A stretch of 64,000 bases of DNA from CAZQFV01 sp964613665 (GCA_964613665.1 CAZTIG010000010.1:1-64000), one strand, 5' to 3'; shown: positions 17,890-25,716, numbered from the stretch's first letter. Numbers and translations are program-made. Notes: generated by a model from the letters alone, not told the origin.

Positions 17890-18186
17890 TTCACTGTCTG
17901 GAAATGATCCTGCGGCCTACGGAGGAGCGGCAGCCGCCGCAAGCTCCCTGACTGTTTTCCTGAGTTGCGTAGCAGGCTGGCGGTAGGACTGCCGAGGGCC
18001 GCCGTGCGCGCCGGCAGCCCCGGCGCAGGGCTGTATTACACCCTTTCGGCTCGCCCTCTCATGCTTGCCCTCCCGCTGTCCGCGGCGCAAAACCGCCGTC
18101 CCCCAGTGGTAAGAGCGCAGGGCAGCCCATCTGCCCCCCGGCCGGGCACAAGACCATCTCCTTGCCCGCACTCCCCCGCGACCGAC
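17890..18186. other. Non-coding gap with nothing recognised
   Basis: About 300 bases between the TadE/G-like gene and the sigma-factor promoter. The open frames here have chance-like composition, and I see no strong hairpin followed by a T run. Confidence 0.5.
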
Positions 18187-18214
18187 TTGACCCGGCACCG
18201 AGTTGTGCTATGAT
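18187..18214 (+). promoter_or_regulatory. Promoter TTGACC-16-TATGAT (TGTGC extension)
   Basis: TTGACC at 18187-18192, TATGAT at 18209-18214, 16-base spacer, with TGTGC directly before the -10. Transcription would start near 18221, two bases before an ATG at 18223, so a near-leaderless start is possible there. Confidence 0.65.
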
Positions 18215-18279
18215 TCTGGAACATGTCCCTGGGCGTATCCCGGCGTCACTATTTGCGTCGTAGTAGATGGCAGGTCAAT

Positions 18280-18834
18280 ATGATCGACGAGCGAGCATTG
18301 CTCCCACGCCTGCGAGCGTTGGAGGAGGAGGCGCTGGTAGCTGCCTACGATGCCTTCCAGCCGCCGCTCTATCGCTATGCCTACCGCCTTCTCGGCCGTG
18401 TCGACGTTGCCGAGGATGTCGTCGCCGAGACGTTCCAGCGCCTGATCCAGGCTTTGCACCGTGGACAGGGGCCACGGCGGCACATTCAGGCCTGGCTGTA
18501 CCGCGTCACGCACAACCTGGCGGTGGACCACTATCGCCGGGACCCACCGAGCCTGGTTCCCCTGACCGAGGAGTTGGCGGCAGCAGAAAAACCTGATGAG
18601 GAAATGCTACGCCGCTTGGCCCAGGAACGCGTCCGCCTGGCGCTCCGTAGGCTTACTCCCGACCAGCAGCAGGTGATCTTGCTCAAGTTCTTGGAGGACC
18701 TAAGCAACGAGGAAGTTGCGGTGATCATGGGGAAGCCGGTGGGGGCAATCAAGTCGCTGCAGCATCGCGCGCTGGCCTCACTGCGACGCATCTTGGAGCG
18801 ATCAGCCCCGGCCCGGCAGGAGAATAGGCCATGA
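18280..18834 (+). CDS. ECF-type RNA polymerase sigma factor
   Basis: 184 residues from ATG 18280. Region 2 is seen in YDAFQPPLYRYAYRLLGRVDVAEDVVAETF and WLYRVTHNLAVDHYRR; region 4 in ALRRLTPDQQQVILLKFLEDLSNEEVAVIMGKPVGAIKSLQHRAL, the helix-turn-helix that reads the -35. ATG 18280 gives the normal N-terminal length and has a weak AGGT ribosome site; ATG 18223, just after the promoter, would add 19 residues. The stop overlaps the start of the next gene (ATGA). The partner carries a membrane segment and DUF5667, a common companion of these sigma factors in Actinobacteria and Chloroflexota, so it probably controls sigma activity. Confidence 0.88.
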   Translation: MIDERALLPRLRALEEEALVAAYDAFQPPLYRYAYRLLGRVDVAEDVVAETFQRLIQALHRGQGPRRHIQAWLYRVTHNLAVDHYRRDPPSLVPLTEELAAAEKPDEEMLRRLAQERVRLALRRLTPDQQQVILLKFLEDLSNEEVAVIMGKPVGAIKSLQHRALASLRRILERSAPARQENRP

Positions 18835-19916
18835 AGCAGGATTTCGAGCAAGTCCCGGGAAGAATCCCTCGTCAGGGTGAGGAAGACGTGAAGGACCCGG
18901 CACAGGCAGGGCTGCAGGCTCTGCGCGAGGTCTCTCCTCTGCCGGCCGAAGCGCTGGCAGCGGATCGCCGCCGCTTCCTGGCCGAAGCAGCACGGTTGCG
19001 CCTGCAGCACGAGCATCATCGCCTCCGGGCCAAGAGTGGTGCGGCACGGCTGCGCGGCCGGCTACCCTGGGCCGAACCCATGGGACGGCCGCGGAGGCTT
19101 CCCCGGGTGCTGGCAACCATGGCTGCCGTGCTGCTTCTCGCCTTAGCCGCACTGACCGCGACGGTTGCCACCGCCCAGTCCGCCGGCCCCGAATCCCCGC
19201 TCTACGGCATCAAGCTGGCATGGGAAGACGTGCGCCTGGCACTTGCGATCGGCGCGCCGTCCCGCGCAGAGCTGGCCTTGAGCTTCGCCGAGACGAGGAT
19301 GGCCGAGGCAGAAGCGCTTGTTGGTTCCAATCGCTCGGTCCCCACGATCGTGGCCCGGCGACTCGAGGCAAATCTGCGCCAGGCACTCCGCGAGGCACTG
19401 CGGCTTACGGATGCCGAGATGAACCGGTTCCTACTCCGCATCCAGCTACGGACTGAGCAACACGCCCAGGTCATGGAGAGATGGATGGCGGCGACTCCCG
19501 GACAGAAACAGGAGGCTCTGCGCCTGATGATCGCTACAATGGCACAGACGCGCGAAATGGCAGCGCTGGGGCTAAGTGACCCTGCAGCCTTTCGACGAGC
19601 CGGCGATGCCGGCTTCGCGTCAGTGCCGATGGTGCCACCTGGCAGCACGCCAACGAACAGCCCTGCCCCTCACGCGACCCCAGGCCCTAACCGCAGCACC
19701 GTGCTACCAACTTCCACACAGATCGGTCCGACACCGCAGGCGACCGGCCACGGCCAGCCCACACATACGCCATTGCAGCAGCAGGGCCCTCCTCCCACAA
19801 TACCGGGCGGACCGAAGCCTCCCGAAAACACCCCGGGGCCACCGCAGCCACCGGGTAGCACGCCCAGCCCGCCGGACCATCCCGACAACTCCCATGGCGG
19901 GCCACACCCATACTGA
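18831..19916 (+). CDS. DUF5667 membrane protein, putative sigma-factor regulator
   Basis: 361 residues. A cytoplasmic N-terminal part (1-85, helical and charged) is followed by one membrane helix (about 90-112, LPRVLATMAAVLLLALAALTATVATAQ). The outer domain begins with the DUF5667 signature SAGPESPLYGIKLAWEDVRLAL and continues as helices to about residue 250. A tail of about 110 residues of Pro, Thr, Ser and Gly (STPTNSPAPHATPGP and similar) ends it, like a cell-wall-spanning linker. The topology fits an anti-sigma-type regulator that senses something outside, although I see no classical zinc anti-sigma motif. It overlaps the sigma gene by 4 bases. Confidence 0.78.
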   Translation: MKQDFEQVPGRIPRQGEEDVKDPAQAGLQALREVSPLPAEALAADRRRFLAEAARLRLQHEHHRLRAKSGAARLRGRLPWAEPMGRPRRLPRVLATMAAVLLLALAALTATVATAQSAGPESPLYGIKLAWEDVRLALAIGAPSRAELALSFAETRMAEAEALVGSNRSVPTIVARRLEANLRQALREALRLTDAEMNRFLLRIQLRTEQHAQVMERWMAATPGQKQEALRLMIATMAQTREMAALGLSDPAAFRRAGDAGFASVPMVPPGSTPTNSPAPHATPGPNRSTVLPTSTQIGPTPQATGHGQPTHTPLQQQGPPPTIPGGPKPPENTPGPPQPPGSTPSPPDHPDNSHGGPHPY

Positions 19917-20063
19917 GTGGGCGCATGCTCCCCATGAAACGCTGTTTCCTCCTCGAGGCAGGACAGCGGTCCTGTGAGGCGCCCCGGGGTGGTGCAACAG
20001 GCCCCTCCCCGCGGCGGAGCGTGTCTCGCCTTCTCATAAGGCCCCCCCCACCGCAGATGGCAG

Positions 20064-20092
20064 TTGACGAAACGGCGAGTTTATGCTATAGT
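20064..20092 (+). promoter_or_regulatory. Promoter TTGACG-17-TATAGT (extended TGC) of infC-rplT
   Basis: TTGACG at 20064-20069 and TATAGT at 20087-20092, 17-base spacer, with TGC just before the -10. The predicted transcript starts near 20099, only a few bases before the leader hairpin. Confidence 0.7.
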
Positions 20093-20105
20093 AACCTTGC
20101 CGGAA

Positions 20106-20135
20106 ACGCCGGGCCCGTAGGACCCGGCGTCTTTT
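20106..20135 (+). terminator. Terminator-like leader hairpin (possible attenuator) before infC
   Basis: ACGCCGGG (20106-20113) pairs perfectly with CCCGGCGT (20123-20130), loop of 9, followed by CTTTT. It forms within the first 40 bases of the predicted infC transcript, so unless read through or remodelled it would stop transcription before the gene. infC operons in other bacteria are often attenuated. Confidence 0.55.
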
Positions 20136-20159
20136 GAAGGCTGCCAAGGAGGAGTGGAA

Positions 20160-20672
20160 ATCAGCGAGAAACTGCGTGTCAACAACCGGATTCGGGCGCA
20201 GGAGGTCCTGCTGATCGGGGCCGACGGTCGGCGCATCGGGGTCAAGCCGCTGATGGAGGCGCTGAACCTGGCTGCGCAGGAGGGCATGGACCTGGTCGAG
20301 GTAGATCCGCTGGGCAACCCGCCGGTCTGCCGCATGCTCGACTACGGCAAGTTCCGCTACGAGCAGACGAAACGCGAGCGGGCCGCCCGCAAACGCCAGC
20401 GGATGGTGGAGATCAAGGAGGTCCGCCTACGGCCCAAGATCGGCGAGCACGACCTTCAGATCAAGGTGGCGGCCATCCGGCGCTTTCTGGAGGATGGCAA
20501 CCGGGTCAAGGTGACCATGCGCTTTCGTGGCCGCGAATGGACCCACTCCGACATCGCCGAGGCCCTGCTCAAGGGAGTGGCCAAGGCGCTCGAGGATACC
20601 GCCGAGGTCGAACAGGTACCTGCCGCCGGCAGCCGGGATCTGACGATGCTACTGTCGCCCCGCAAGGGGTGA
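20160..20672 (+). CDS. infC: Translation initiation factor IF-3, apparently AUC-initiated
   Basis: 170 residues. IF-3 binds the 30S subunit and proofreads the start codon. The family landmarks are present: LRVNNRIRAQEVLLIGADG, the linker helix KRERAARKRQ, and the C-terminal domain with RPKIGEHDLQIK and MRFRGREWTH. The start needs care: AAGGAGG at 20146-20152 is only 1 base from the GTG at 20154 but 7 bases from an in-frame ATC at 20160. infC genes classically begin at AUU or AUC so that IF-3 represses its own translation, so I place the start at ATC 20160. rplT follows, but the rpmI gene that normally lies between is missing. Confidence 0.93.
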   Translation: MSEKLRVNNRIRAQEVLLIGADGRRIGVKPLMEALNLAAQEGMDLVEVDPLGNPPVCRMLDYGKFRYEQTKRERAARKRQRMVEIKEVRLRPKIGEHDLQIKVAAIRRFLEDGNRVKVTMRFRGREWTHSDIAEALLKGVAKALEDTAEVEQVPAAGSRDLTMLLSPRKG

Positions 20673-20702
20673 CCGGGCCTGAACGGCAACATCGCCGGGG
20701 CC

Positions 20703-20724
20703 CCAGGGCCCCCCGGGGCCCTGG
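20703..20724 (+). terminator. Perfect 10-base-pair hairpin between infC and rplT
   Basis: CCAGGGCCCC (20703-20712) and GGGGCCCTGG (20715-20724) are exact complements with two bases between, followed by TTT. It occupies the place where rpmI would be and lies 22 bases before the rplT ribosome site. It may act as partial terminator, transcript stabiliser or regulatory site. Confidence 0.5.
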
Positions 20725-20760
20725 TTTCCTGGTGTGCCTTAGCAAGAAGGAGGATTTGCC

Positions 20761-21120
20761 TTGCCGCGAGTGAAACGAGGAATGACCGTTCGCCGCCGCC
20801 ACGACAAGGTGCGCGAGCAGGCCAAGGGGTTCCATGCCGGGCGCCATCGCTTGTTCAAGCGGGCGCACGAAGCGGCCATGCGCTCCATGGCCCACGCCTA
20901 CCGGGATCGCCGTCGGCGCAAGCGGGACATGCGCCAGCTCTGGATTATGCGCATCAACGCCGCCGCCCGGCAACTGGGCACCACCTACGGGCAGTTGATG
21001 CACGGGCTCAACGTGGCCGGCATTGTGCTGGACCGCAAGATCCTGGCCGAGCTGGCCGCCAACGAGCCGGCGGCCTTTGCCCAGGTGGTGGAGAAGGCCC
21101 AGGCGGCCCTGAAGGGATAG
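20761..21120 (+). CDS. rplT: 50S ribosomal protein L20 (TTG start)
   Basis: 119 residues, standard L20 length. It binds 23S rRNA early in 50S assembly. It begins PRVKRGMTVRRRHDKVREQAKGF and carries the conserved FKRAHEAAMRSMAHAYRDRRRRKRDMRQLWI block. The start is TTG 20761, 7 bases after AAGGAGG (20747-20753). It is separated from infC by 88 bases, too few for rpmI. L20 represses its own operon in Escherichia coli and Bacillus; whether the hairpin just upstream serves that here is unknown. Confidence 0.95.
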   Translation: MPRVKRGMTVRRRHDKVREQAKGFHAGRHRLFKRAHEAAMRSMAHAYRDRRRRKRDMRQLWIMRINAAARQLGTTYGQLMHGLNVAGIVLDRKILAELAANEPAAFAQVVEKAQAALKG

Positions 21121-21220
21121 GGCGGTCGCCCCTGGCTCACGGCACGGAACGTTGCACCACGAGCCTGTTCGTGGTGCAGTTCCTTTCCATAGGCCGGGTC
21201 GGCAGGAGGGTGCGGGCTCC

Positions 21221-21997
21221 GTGCCCATCCAGATCAGCAGTCCGGACAACCCCAGGGTCAAAGAGCTGCGCTCGCTCCACCGTCACGCCGTGCGGTACCG
21301 CGAGCGGCTCTTTCTCGTCGAAGGGGTTCGCCTGGTCGAAGAGGCCCTCGCCGCCGGCTTGCTCCCGCGCCTGGCCCTGTACGTCGCCGAGCGCCTGCAG
21401 GAAACCCCCCGCGGGGCGGCACTGCTGGCGCGCCTAGCCGCGAACCGGGCCGCCTTCGCCACGACCGCGCCGATCCTGGACCACGTCGCCGACACAGTGA
21501 CCCCGCAGGGCGTGGTCGCCGCGGTGCCTTTCCCTGAACTCGCCCCGCAGACTGAAGGGCTGGTGCTGGTCCTCGACCAGCTGCGCGACCCGGGCAACTG
21601 CGGCACGATCCTACGCACCGCGGAGGCAGCCGGGGCCAGCCTGGTCTACTGCACCAGCGGGACGGTCGACCCCTTCAGCCCCAAGGTAGTACGGGCTGGC
21701 ATGGGGGCTCACTTCCGGCTGCCGCTGCGCGTGGCCGGTTGGGAGGAGATCGCCGGCCTGCTGGCCGGCCACCAGGTCCTGCTGGCCGAGGCACGCGGCG
21801 GCCGGCCCTACGATGCCGTCGATTGGCGCGGCCCCACCGCCCTGGTCGTCGGCGGAGAGGCATCGGGGCCGAGCGCAGAGGCCCGCCGGCTGGCCACCAC
21901 GCTGGTCTCGATCCCCATGGCCGCTGCCACCGAGTCGCTGAACGCCGCTGTGGCGGCCGGCATCCTGCTCTTTGAGGCGCGGCGGCAGCGCGGGTGA
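21221..21997 (+). CDS. SpoU/TrmH-family RNA 2'-O-methyltransferase
   Basis: 258 residues. It has an N-terminal substrate-binding domain (SSPDNPRVKELRSLHRHAVR, RLFLVEGVRLVEEAL) and the knotted SPOUT catalytic domain with motif 1 (VLDQLRDPGNCGTILRTAEAAG), motif 2 (LVVGGEASGPS) and motif 3 (VSIPMAAATESLNAAVAAGILLFE). It would methylate a ribose in rRNA or tRNA; the target cannot be told from sequence. GTG 21221 is preferred, 11 bases after AGGAGG. The position after rplT matches the order in many Gram-positive genomes. Confidence 0.88.
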   Translation: MPIQISSPDNPRVKELRSLHRHAVRYRERLFLVEGVRLVEEALAAGLLPRLALYVAERLQETPRGAALLARLAANRAAFATTAPILDHVADTVTPQGVVAAVPFPELAPQTEGLVLVLDQLRDPGNCGTILRTAEAAGASLVYCTSGTVDPFSPKVVRAGMGAHFRLPLRVAGWEEIAGLLAGHQVLLAEARGGRPYDAVDWRGPTALVVGGEASGPSAEARRLATTLVSIPMAAATESLNAAVAAGILLFEARRQRG

Positions 21998-22014
21998 GCG
22001 CAGGCGCGCCTCGC

Positions 22015-22043
22015 TTGCTCTTTTCTTCACCTTGTGGTACAGT
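22015..22043 (+). promoter_or_regulatory. Promoter TTGCTC-17-TACAGT of the acyl-CoA dehydrogenase-etf operon
   Basis: TTGCTC at 22015-22020 and TACAGT at 22038-22043 with a 17-base spacer, 60 bases before ATG 22103. Confidence 0.5.
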
Positions 22044-22102
22044 ACGCACTGAACCAGGCACGACGCTTCACCAGGCCCTCATAGCCGCACAAGGAGGCCC
22101 CC

Positions 22103-23248
22103 ATGGAGTTCGGTTTCACCCCCGAGCAGGAAGACATCCGCAAAGTCGCCCGCGAGTTCGCCGAGACGGTCATCGCCCCGCGCTGCGCCGAGTTCGAGAA
22201 GACGCGCCAGCCGCCCGTGGGCATATTCAGAGCCATGGGCGAGCAGGGTTTCCTGGGGCTGACCATCCCCGAGAAGTACGGCGGCAGCGCCCTGGGCCAC
22301 CTGGCGCGCATGCTGGCCATCGAGGAGGTCGCCCGCGTCTCCCCGGCCATGGGCTTCATGCTGCAAGTCTTTGCCCTGGGCGCCGCCCCGCTCCTCGATT
22401 TCGCCAGCGAGGAGCTGCGGGAGAAGCACCTGCCAGCCCTGGCCAGCGGCCAGTACTTTGCCACCGTCTCGGTGACCGAGGCCACCGGCGGCTCCAACCC
22501 CTTTGGCATCACTACCACCGCCGAGCGCGACGGCGACCACTACCTCCTCAACGGGCGCAAGGTCTTTATCACCGGCTCTTCCCTCTGCCACGTGCACACC
22601 GTCTCGGCCATCACCGGCCAGGATGAGAGGGGCCGCAAGGTCATCAGCGCCTTCCTGGTGACCCAGGACATGCCCGGCTTCAAGGTCGGGCGCGAGGAGC
22701 ACAAGTCCGGGCTCTGGGGCACCCAGCTCGGCGAGTTCGCCCTGGTGAACTGCGTGGTGCCGGCGGCGAACTTGCTGGGGAAAGAGGGCGACGGGGTCAA
22801 GGTGGCCATGAAGGCCATCTCCGAGACCGGCCGGCCAGGTATCGCCGCCACCGCCCTGGGCATCATCGCCCGGGCCCTGCAGGAATCGGTCAAGTTCGCC
22901 AACGAGCGCGTCGTCGGCGGTTGCCCCATCGGCGAGTACCAGGGCATCCAGTTCAAAATCGCCGACATGTCGGTCATGCTCGACGCCGCCCGCCTGCTCT
23001 GCTACCGCGCGGCCTGGATGAAGGACCGGGGCGTGCGCTGCGACGTGGAGATGTCCAAGGCCAAGCTCTTTGCCACCGAGGCGGCTATGATAGCCGCGCG
23101 CCACTGCGGCGAGATCTTTGGCGGCTACGGATGGCTGGAGGAGTACGCCGCCCAACAGCTCTACCGCGACGCCGCCATCCTCATCCCCTCGGCCGGCACC
23201 TCGGAGATGATGCGCGTCGTGGCCGGCCGGGCCGCGCTCAAGGGCTAG
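22103..23248 (+). CDS. Acyl-CoA dehydrogenase family protein
   Basis: 381 residues with the three-domain acyl-CoA dehydrogenase fold: N-terminal helices (FTPEQEDIRKVAREFAETV), the FAD-contacting middle domain (SVTEATGGSNPFGITTTAE) and the C-terminal helices (EIFGGYGWLEEYAAQQLYRDA). It would pass electrons from an acyl-CoA through FAD to the ETF encoded just downstream. At the usual catalytic position, where medium-chain enzymes read YEGT, this protein reads SAGTSEM, so the glutamate is Ala. The base may come from elsewhere, as in isovaleryl- and long-chain enzymes, or the reaction may differ. AAGGAGG lies 7 bases before ATG 22103. Confidence 0.88.
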   Translation: MEFGFTPEQEDIRKVAREFAETVIAPRCAEFEKTRQPPVGIFRAMGEQGFLGLTIPEKYGGSALGHLARMLAIEEVARVSPAMGFMLQVFALGAAPLLDFASEELREKHLPALASGQYFATVSVTEATGGSNPFGITTTAERDGDHYLLNGRKVFITGSSLCHVHTVSAITGQDERGRKVISAFLVTQDMPGFKVGREEHKSGLWGTQLGEFALVNCVVPAANLLGKEGDGVKVAMKAISETGRPGIAATALGIIARALQESVKFANERVVGGCPIGEYQGIQFKIADMSVMLDAARLLCYRAAWMKDRGVRCDVEMSKAKLFATEAAMIAARHCGEIFGGYGWLEEYAAQQLYRDAAILIPSAGTSEMMRVVAGRAALKG

Positions 23249-23351
23249 CGACCTGCCAGAGACCTGGGTAGCGCGGCCACGCCCGGCTGCACCGGAGCAG
23301 CCCGGCGCGGCCGCCCGGCCCAGGCCTCTCTTGCCGAAGGAAGGATGCGCC

Positions 23352-24155
23352 ATGGAGATCGTCGTCTGCGTCAAGCCCGTGCCCGACCCGAAGCAGTGGT
23401 CCAAGATATCCCTGGACCCGGTGACCAAGGTGCTGCGGCGCGAGGGTGTGGAGACGATCCTCAATCCGCTCGACCGCCACGCGTTGGAGGCAGCGCTGGT
23501 CATCCGCCAGAAACTGGGCGGACGCGTCCGCGCCATCAGCATGGCCCCGCCCTTTGCCGTCGACTGCCTGCGCGAGACGCTCATCCTCGGCGCCGACGAG
23601 GCCGTCCTGCTCTCCGACCGCGCCTTTGCCGGCGGCGATACCTGGGCCACGGCCATCGTCCTGGCCGCCGGGATCGCCCGCTGGGGCCGGCCGGACCTGG
23701 TCCTCTGCGGCGCCGAGAGCGTCGACGGCAGCACCGGTCAGGTGGGGCCGCAGCTGGCCCACCTGCTGGACATGGCCAGCCTCTCCTACGTCTGCGGCCT
23801 GGAGGAGGTCACCCCGGAGAGCCTCGTCGCCCGCTGGCAGCAGGAGGAGGGCTATGCCCGGGTGGAGGTGCGCCTGCCGGCCGTTCTTACCATCACCAAG
23901 GAGTGCAACTGCCCCCGCGGCAAGACGATGATGGGCGTCGTCCAGGCCCGCAGCAAGCCGCTGACGGTCCTCTCGGCGGCCGACCTGGAAGTGGACCTGG
24001 CGCGCTGCGGCCTGCGCGGCTCGCCCACCCAGATGGGCGACATGTGGATGCCGGAGAGCGGCCGGCGCAAGGAGATGCTGCGTGGCGATCCGGACGAGGT
24101 GGTCCAGGCGCTGCTGGAGAAGCTGCGGGAGCTGGCGGTACTGCCATCCCATTGA
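23352..24155 (+). CDS. etfB: Electron transfer flavoprotein, beta subunit
   Basis: 267 residues. With EtfA it forms the soluble FAD carrier that accepts electrons from the acyl-CoA dehydrogenase upstream. It starts MEIVVCVKPVPDPKQW and includes LNPLDRHALEAAL, the nucleotide-binding stretch LCGAESVDGSTGQVGPQLA and the C-terminal TITKECNCPRGKTMMG block. ATG 23352 has GGAAGGA upstream. The product ends LPSH followed by a TGA lying inside the first ATTGACG unit of a heptamer array, so the repeat supplies the stop codon. etfA is not directly adjacent: a 0.5-kb IVP cassette separates them. Confidence 0.92.
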   Translation: MEIVVCVKPVPDPKQWSKISLDPVTKVLRREGVETILNPLDRHALEAALVIRQKLGGRVRAISMAPPFAVDCLRETLILGADEAVLLSDRAFAGGDTWATAIVLAAGIARWGRPDLVLCGAESVDGSTGQVGPQLAHLLDMASLSYVCGLEEVTPESLVARWQQEEGYARVEVRLPAVLTITKECNCPRGKTMMGVVQARSKPLTVLSAADLEVDLARCGLRGSPTQMGDMWMPESGRRKEMLRGDPDEVVQALLEKLRELAVLPSH

Positions 24156-24199
24156 CGATTGACGATTGCGGATTGACGATTGTGGATTGACGATTGGAG
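24151..24199 (+). repeat. Heptamer array A (7 x ATTGACG-like)
   Basis: Seven in-phase units: ATTGACG, ATTGACG, ATTGCGG, ATTGACG, ATTGTGG, ATTGACG, ATTGGAG. The first holds the etfB stop and the last starts the GGAGGGAG ribosome site of the IVP gene. From 24170 on it is identical to the mirror sequence at the far end of the second cassette. Confidence 0.85.
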
Positions 24200-24207
24200 G
24201 GAGTGAA

Positions 24208-24570
24208 ATGGATGCGGAGGAGTTCAAGCGGCGGACCAGGGCATTGGGGCTGCAGGTGATTCGGTTGGTGGAGGGCTTGCCCAGAGGACGGACGGCAGAT
24301 GTGATCGGCCGGCAGGTGTTGCGCTCGGCCACATCGGTGGGGGCCAACTACCGTGCGGCGTGCCGGGCCCAGTCCAATGCCGACATGGTACACAAGCTGA
24401 AAATCGTGGAAGAAGAGGCCGACGAAACGATGTATTGGCTGGATCTGCTCGGCGAGGCCGGCCTCCTACCACCGACGCAGTTGGCTCCACTGGCCAAAGA
24501 GGCCGACGAGATCGTCGCCATGACGGTGGCTTCTCTCAAAACACTGCGCAAGAAGCATGGCCAATCGTAA
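24208..24570 (+). CDS. Four-helix-bundle protein, IVP/S23 type, copy 1
   Basis: 120 residues, matching the four helix bundle protein family (TIGR02436) first known from intervening sequences in 23S rRNA genes of Leptospira and related to the Avd accessory proteins of diversity-generating retroelements. Typical blocks are VIGRQVLRSATSVGANYRAA and EEEADETMYWLDLL. GGAGGGAG precedes ATG 24208. The gene is inserted between etfB and etfA, is embedded in heptamer arrays on both sides, and its TAA stop is made by a repeat unit. A second copy in the opposite orientation lies beyond etfA; the proteins differ at Gln16/Arg and Ala58/Ser, and the 3' halves of the genes are identical at DNA level. Molecular function unknown; probably RNA or protein binding. 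Confidence 0.85.
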   Translation: MDAEEFKRRTRALGLQVIRLVEGLPRGRTADVIGRQVLRSATSVGANYRAACRAQSNADMVHKLKIVEEEADETMYWLDLLGEAGLLPPTQLAPLAKEADEIVAMTVASLKTLRKKHGQS

Positions 24571-24659
24571 ATCGTAAATCGTCAATCGTCAATCGTCAAT
24601 CGTCAATCGCAAATCGTCAATCGCCAATCGTCAATCGTCAATCGTCAATCGCCAATCGC
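24562..24659 (+). repeat. Heptamer array B (14 x CAATCGT-like)
   Basis: Fourteen consecutive 7-base units based on CAATCGT (variants AAATCGT and CAATCGC). This is the reverse complement of the array A word. It begins inside the last codons of the IVP gene and ends 16 bases before the etfA start, where GGAGGT follows. Confidence 0.85.
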
Positions 24660-24675
24660 AGTCCGGAGGTCTCGC

Positions 24676-25659
24676 ATGGCTGATGCACTATGGGTATTCG
24701 CCGAGCAGCGCAACGGCGTCCTCCAGCCGGTGGCGCTGGAGCTCCTTGGCCGCGCGCGCGAACTCGCTGACGAGCGGGCCGTCCCCCTGGTAGCCCTGCT
24801 CCTGGGGCACCATGTCGCGGGCTTGGCCGCGGACCTCATCGCCTACGGCGCCGACACCGTCTACCTGGCCGACGAGCCGCTGCTGGCGAGCTATACCTGC
24901 GACGCCTACGCCAGCGTCATCACCGACCTGGCCCGGCAGCACCAGCCCAACATCCTACTCCTCGGCCACACCGCGCTGGGGCGGGACCTGGCCCCGGTGG
25001 TCGCGGCGCGGCTGGAGACCGGGCTCTCCGCCCATGTCACCGCGCTGGAGGTGGACGACCAGGGCCTGCTGCGGCAGATCGTCCCGGCGTTTGGCGGGCG
25101 CGGCATGTGCGCCATCCTCTGCCCGACGACCCGCCCCCAGATGGCCACCGTGCGCCCGGGCGCGCTGCGCCGGCCGGCCCGCCAGGAAGGGCGCGCCGGC
25201 AAGGTCGTGCCGGTGCCGGTGCGCCTGGATCCCGCCGCCATCCGCACGCGCATCCTGGAGGTTGTCCACCAGGAGAGCACCGGCACCCCCCTGACCGAGG
25301 CCGAGATCGTCGTGGCCGGCGGGGCCGGCATGGGCGACCGCGAGGGCTGGCAGCTGATCGAGCAGCTGGCCGAGGTGCTCGGCGCGGCCGTCGGCGGGAC
25401 GCGCCCGCCCCTGGACCAGGGCTGGATCGGCGAGGGGCAGATGATCGGCCAGAGCGGGGTGACGGTGCGCCCGAAGCTGTACATCGGGGCGGCCCTCTCC
25501 GGGGAGATGCAGCACACCGTCGGCATCCGCGATGCCGGCGTGGTCGTGGCCATCAACAGCGACCCCAAGGCGCGCATCTTTGAGGAAGCCGACTACGGCA
25601 TCGTCGGCGACGCCCACAAGGTGCTGCCGGCGCTGATCAAGGCGCTCCGAGGTGATTGA
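24676..25659 (+). CDS. etfA: Electron transfer flavoprotein, alpha subunit
   Basis: 327 residues. It is the FAD-binding partner of EtfB. The C-terminal FAD domain is intact: GQSGVTVRPKLYIGAALSGEMQHTVGI followed by NSDPKARIFEEADYGIVGD. The N-terminal domain (MADALWVFAEQRNGVLQPVALELL) matches the alpha family. GGAGGT lies 6 bases before ATG 24676. Its stop (GAT TGA) is part of the first GATTGAC unit of the next array. The gene sits between two inverted copies of a cassette, a geometry that would let it flip by recombination. Confidence 0.93.
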   Translation: MADALWVFAEQRNGVLQPVALELLGRARELADERAVPLVALLLGHHVAGLAADLIAYGADTVYLADEPLLASYTCDAYASVITDLARQHQPNILLLGHTALGRDLAPVVAARLETGLSAHVTALEVDDQGLLRQIVPAFGGRGMCAILCPTTRPQMATVRPGALRRPARQEGRAGKVVPVPVRLDPAAIRTRILEVVHQESTGTPLTEAEIVVAGGAGMGDREGWQLIEQLAEVLGAAVGGTRPPLDQGWIGEGQMIGQSGVTVRPKLYIGAALSGEMQHTVGIRDAGVVVAINSDPKARIFEEADYGIVGDAHKVLPALIKALRGD

Positions 25660-25716
25660 CGATTGACGATTGACGATTGACGATTTACGATTTACGATTG
25701 GCGATTGGCGATTGGC
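25654..25716 (-). repeat. Heptamer array C (9 x GATTGAC-like)
   Basis: Nine in-phase units: four GATTGAC, two GATTTAC, three GATTGGC. The first holds the etfA stop; a GATTTAC unit holds the stop of the second IVP copy on the other strand. It is the counterpart of array B with a different number and order of variants. Confidence 0.85.

Noticed and set aside
24562..24659. CRISPR array
   Set aside because: Units are 7 bases with no spacers; no cas genes are present. It is a tandem heptamer array.
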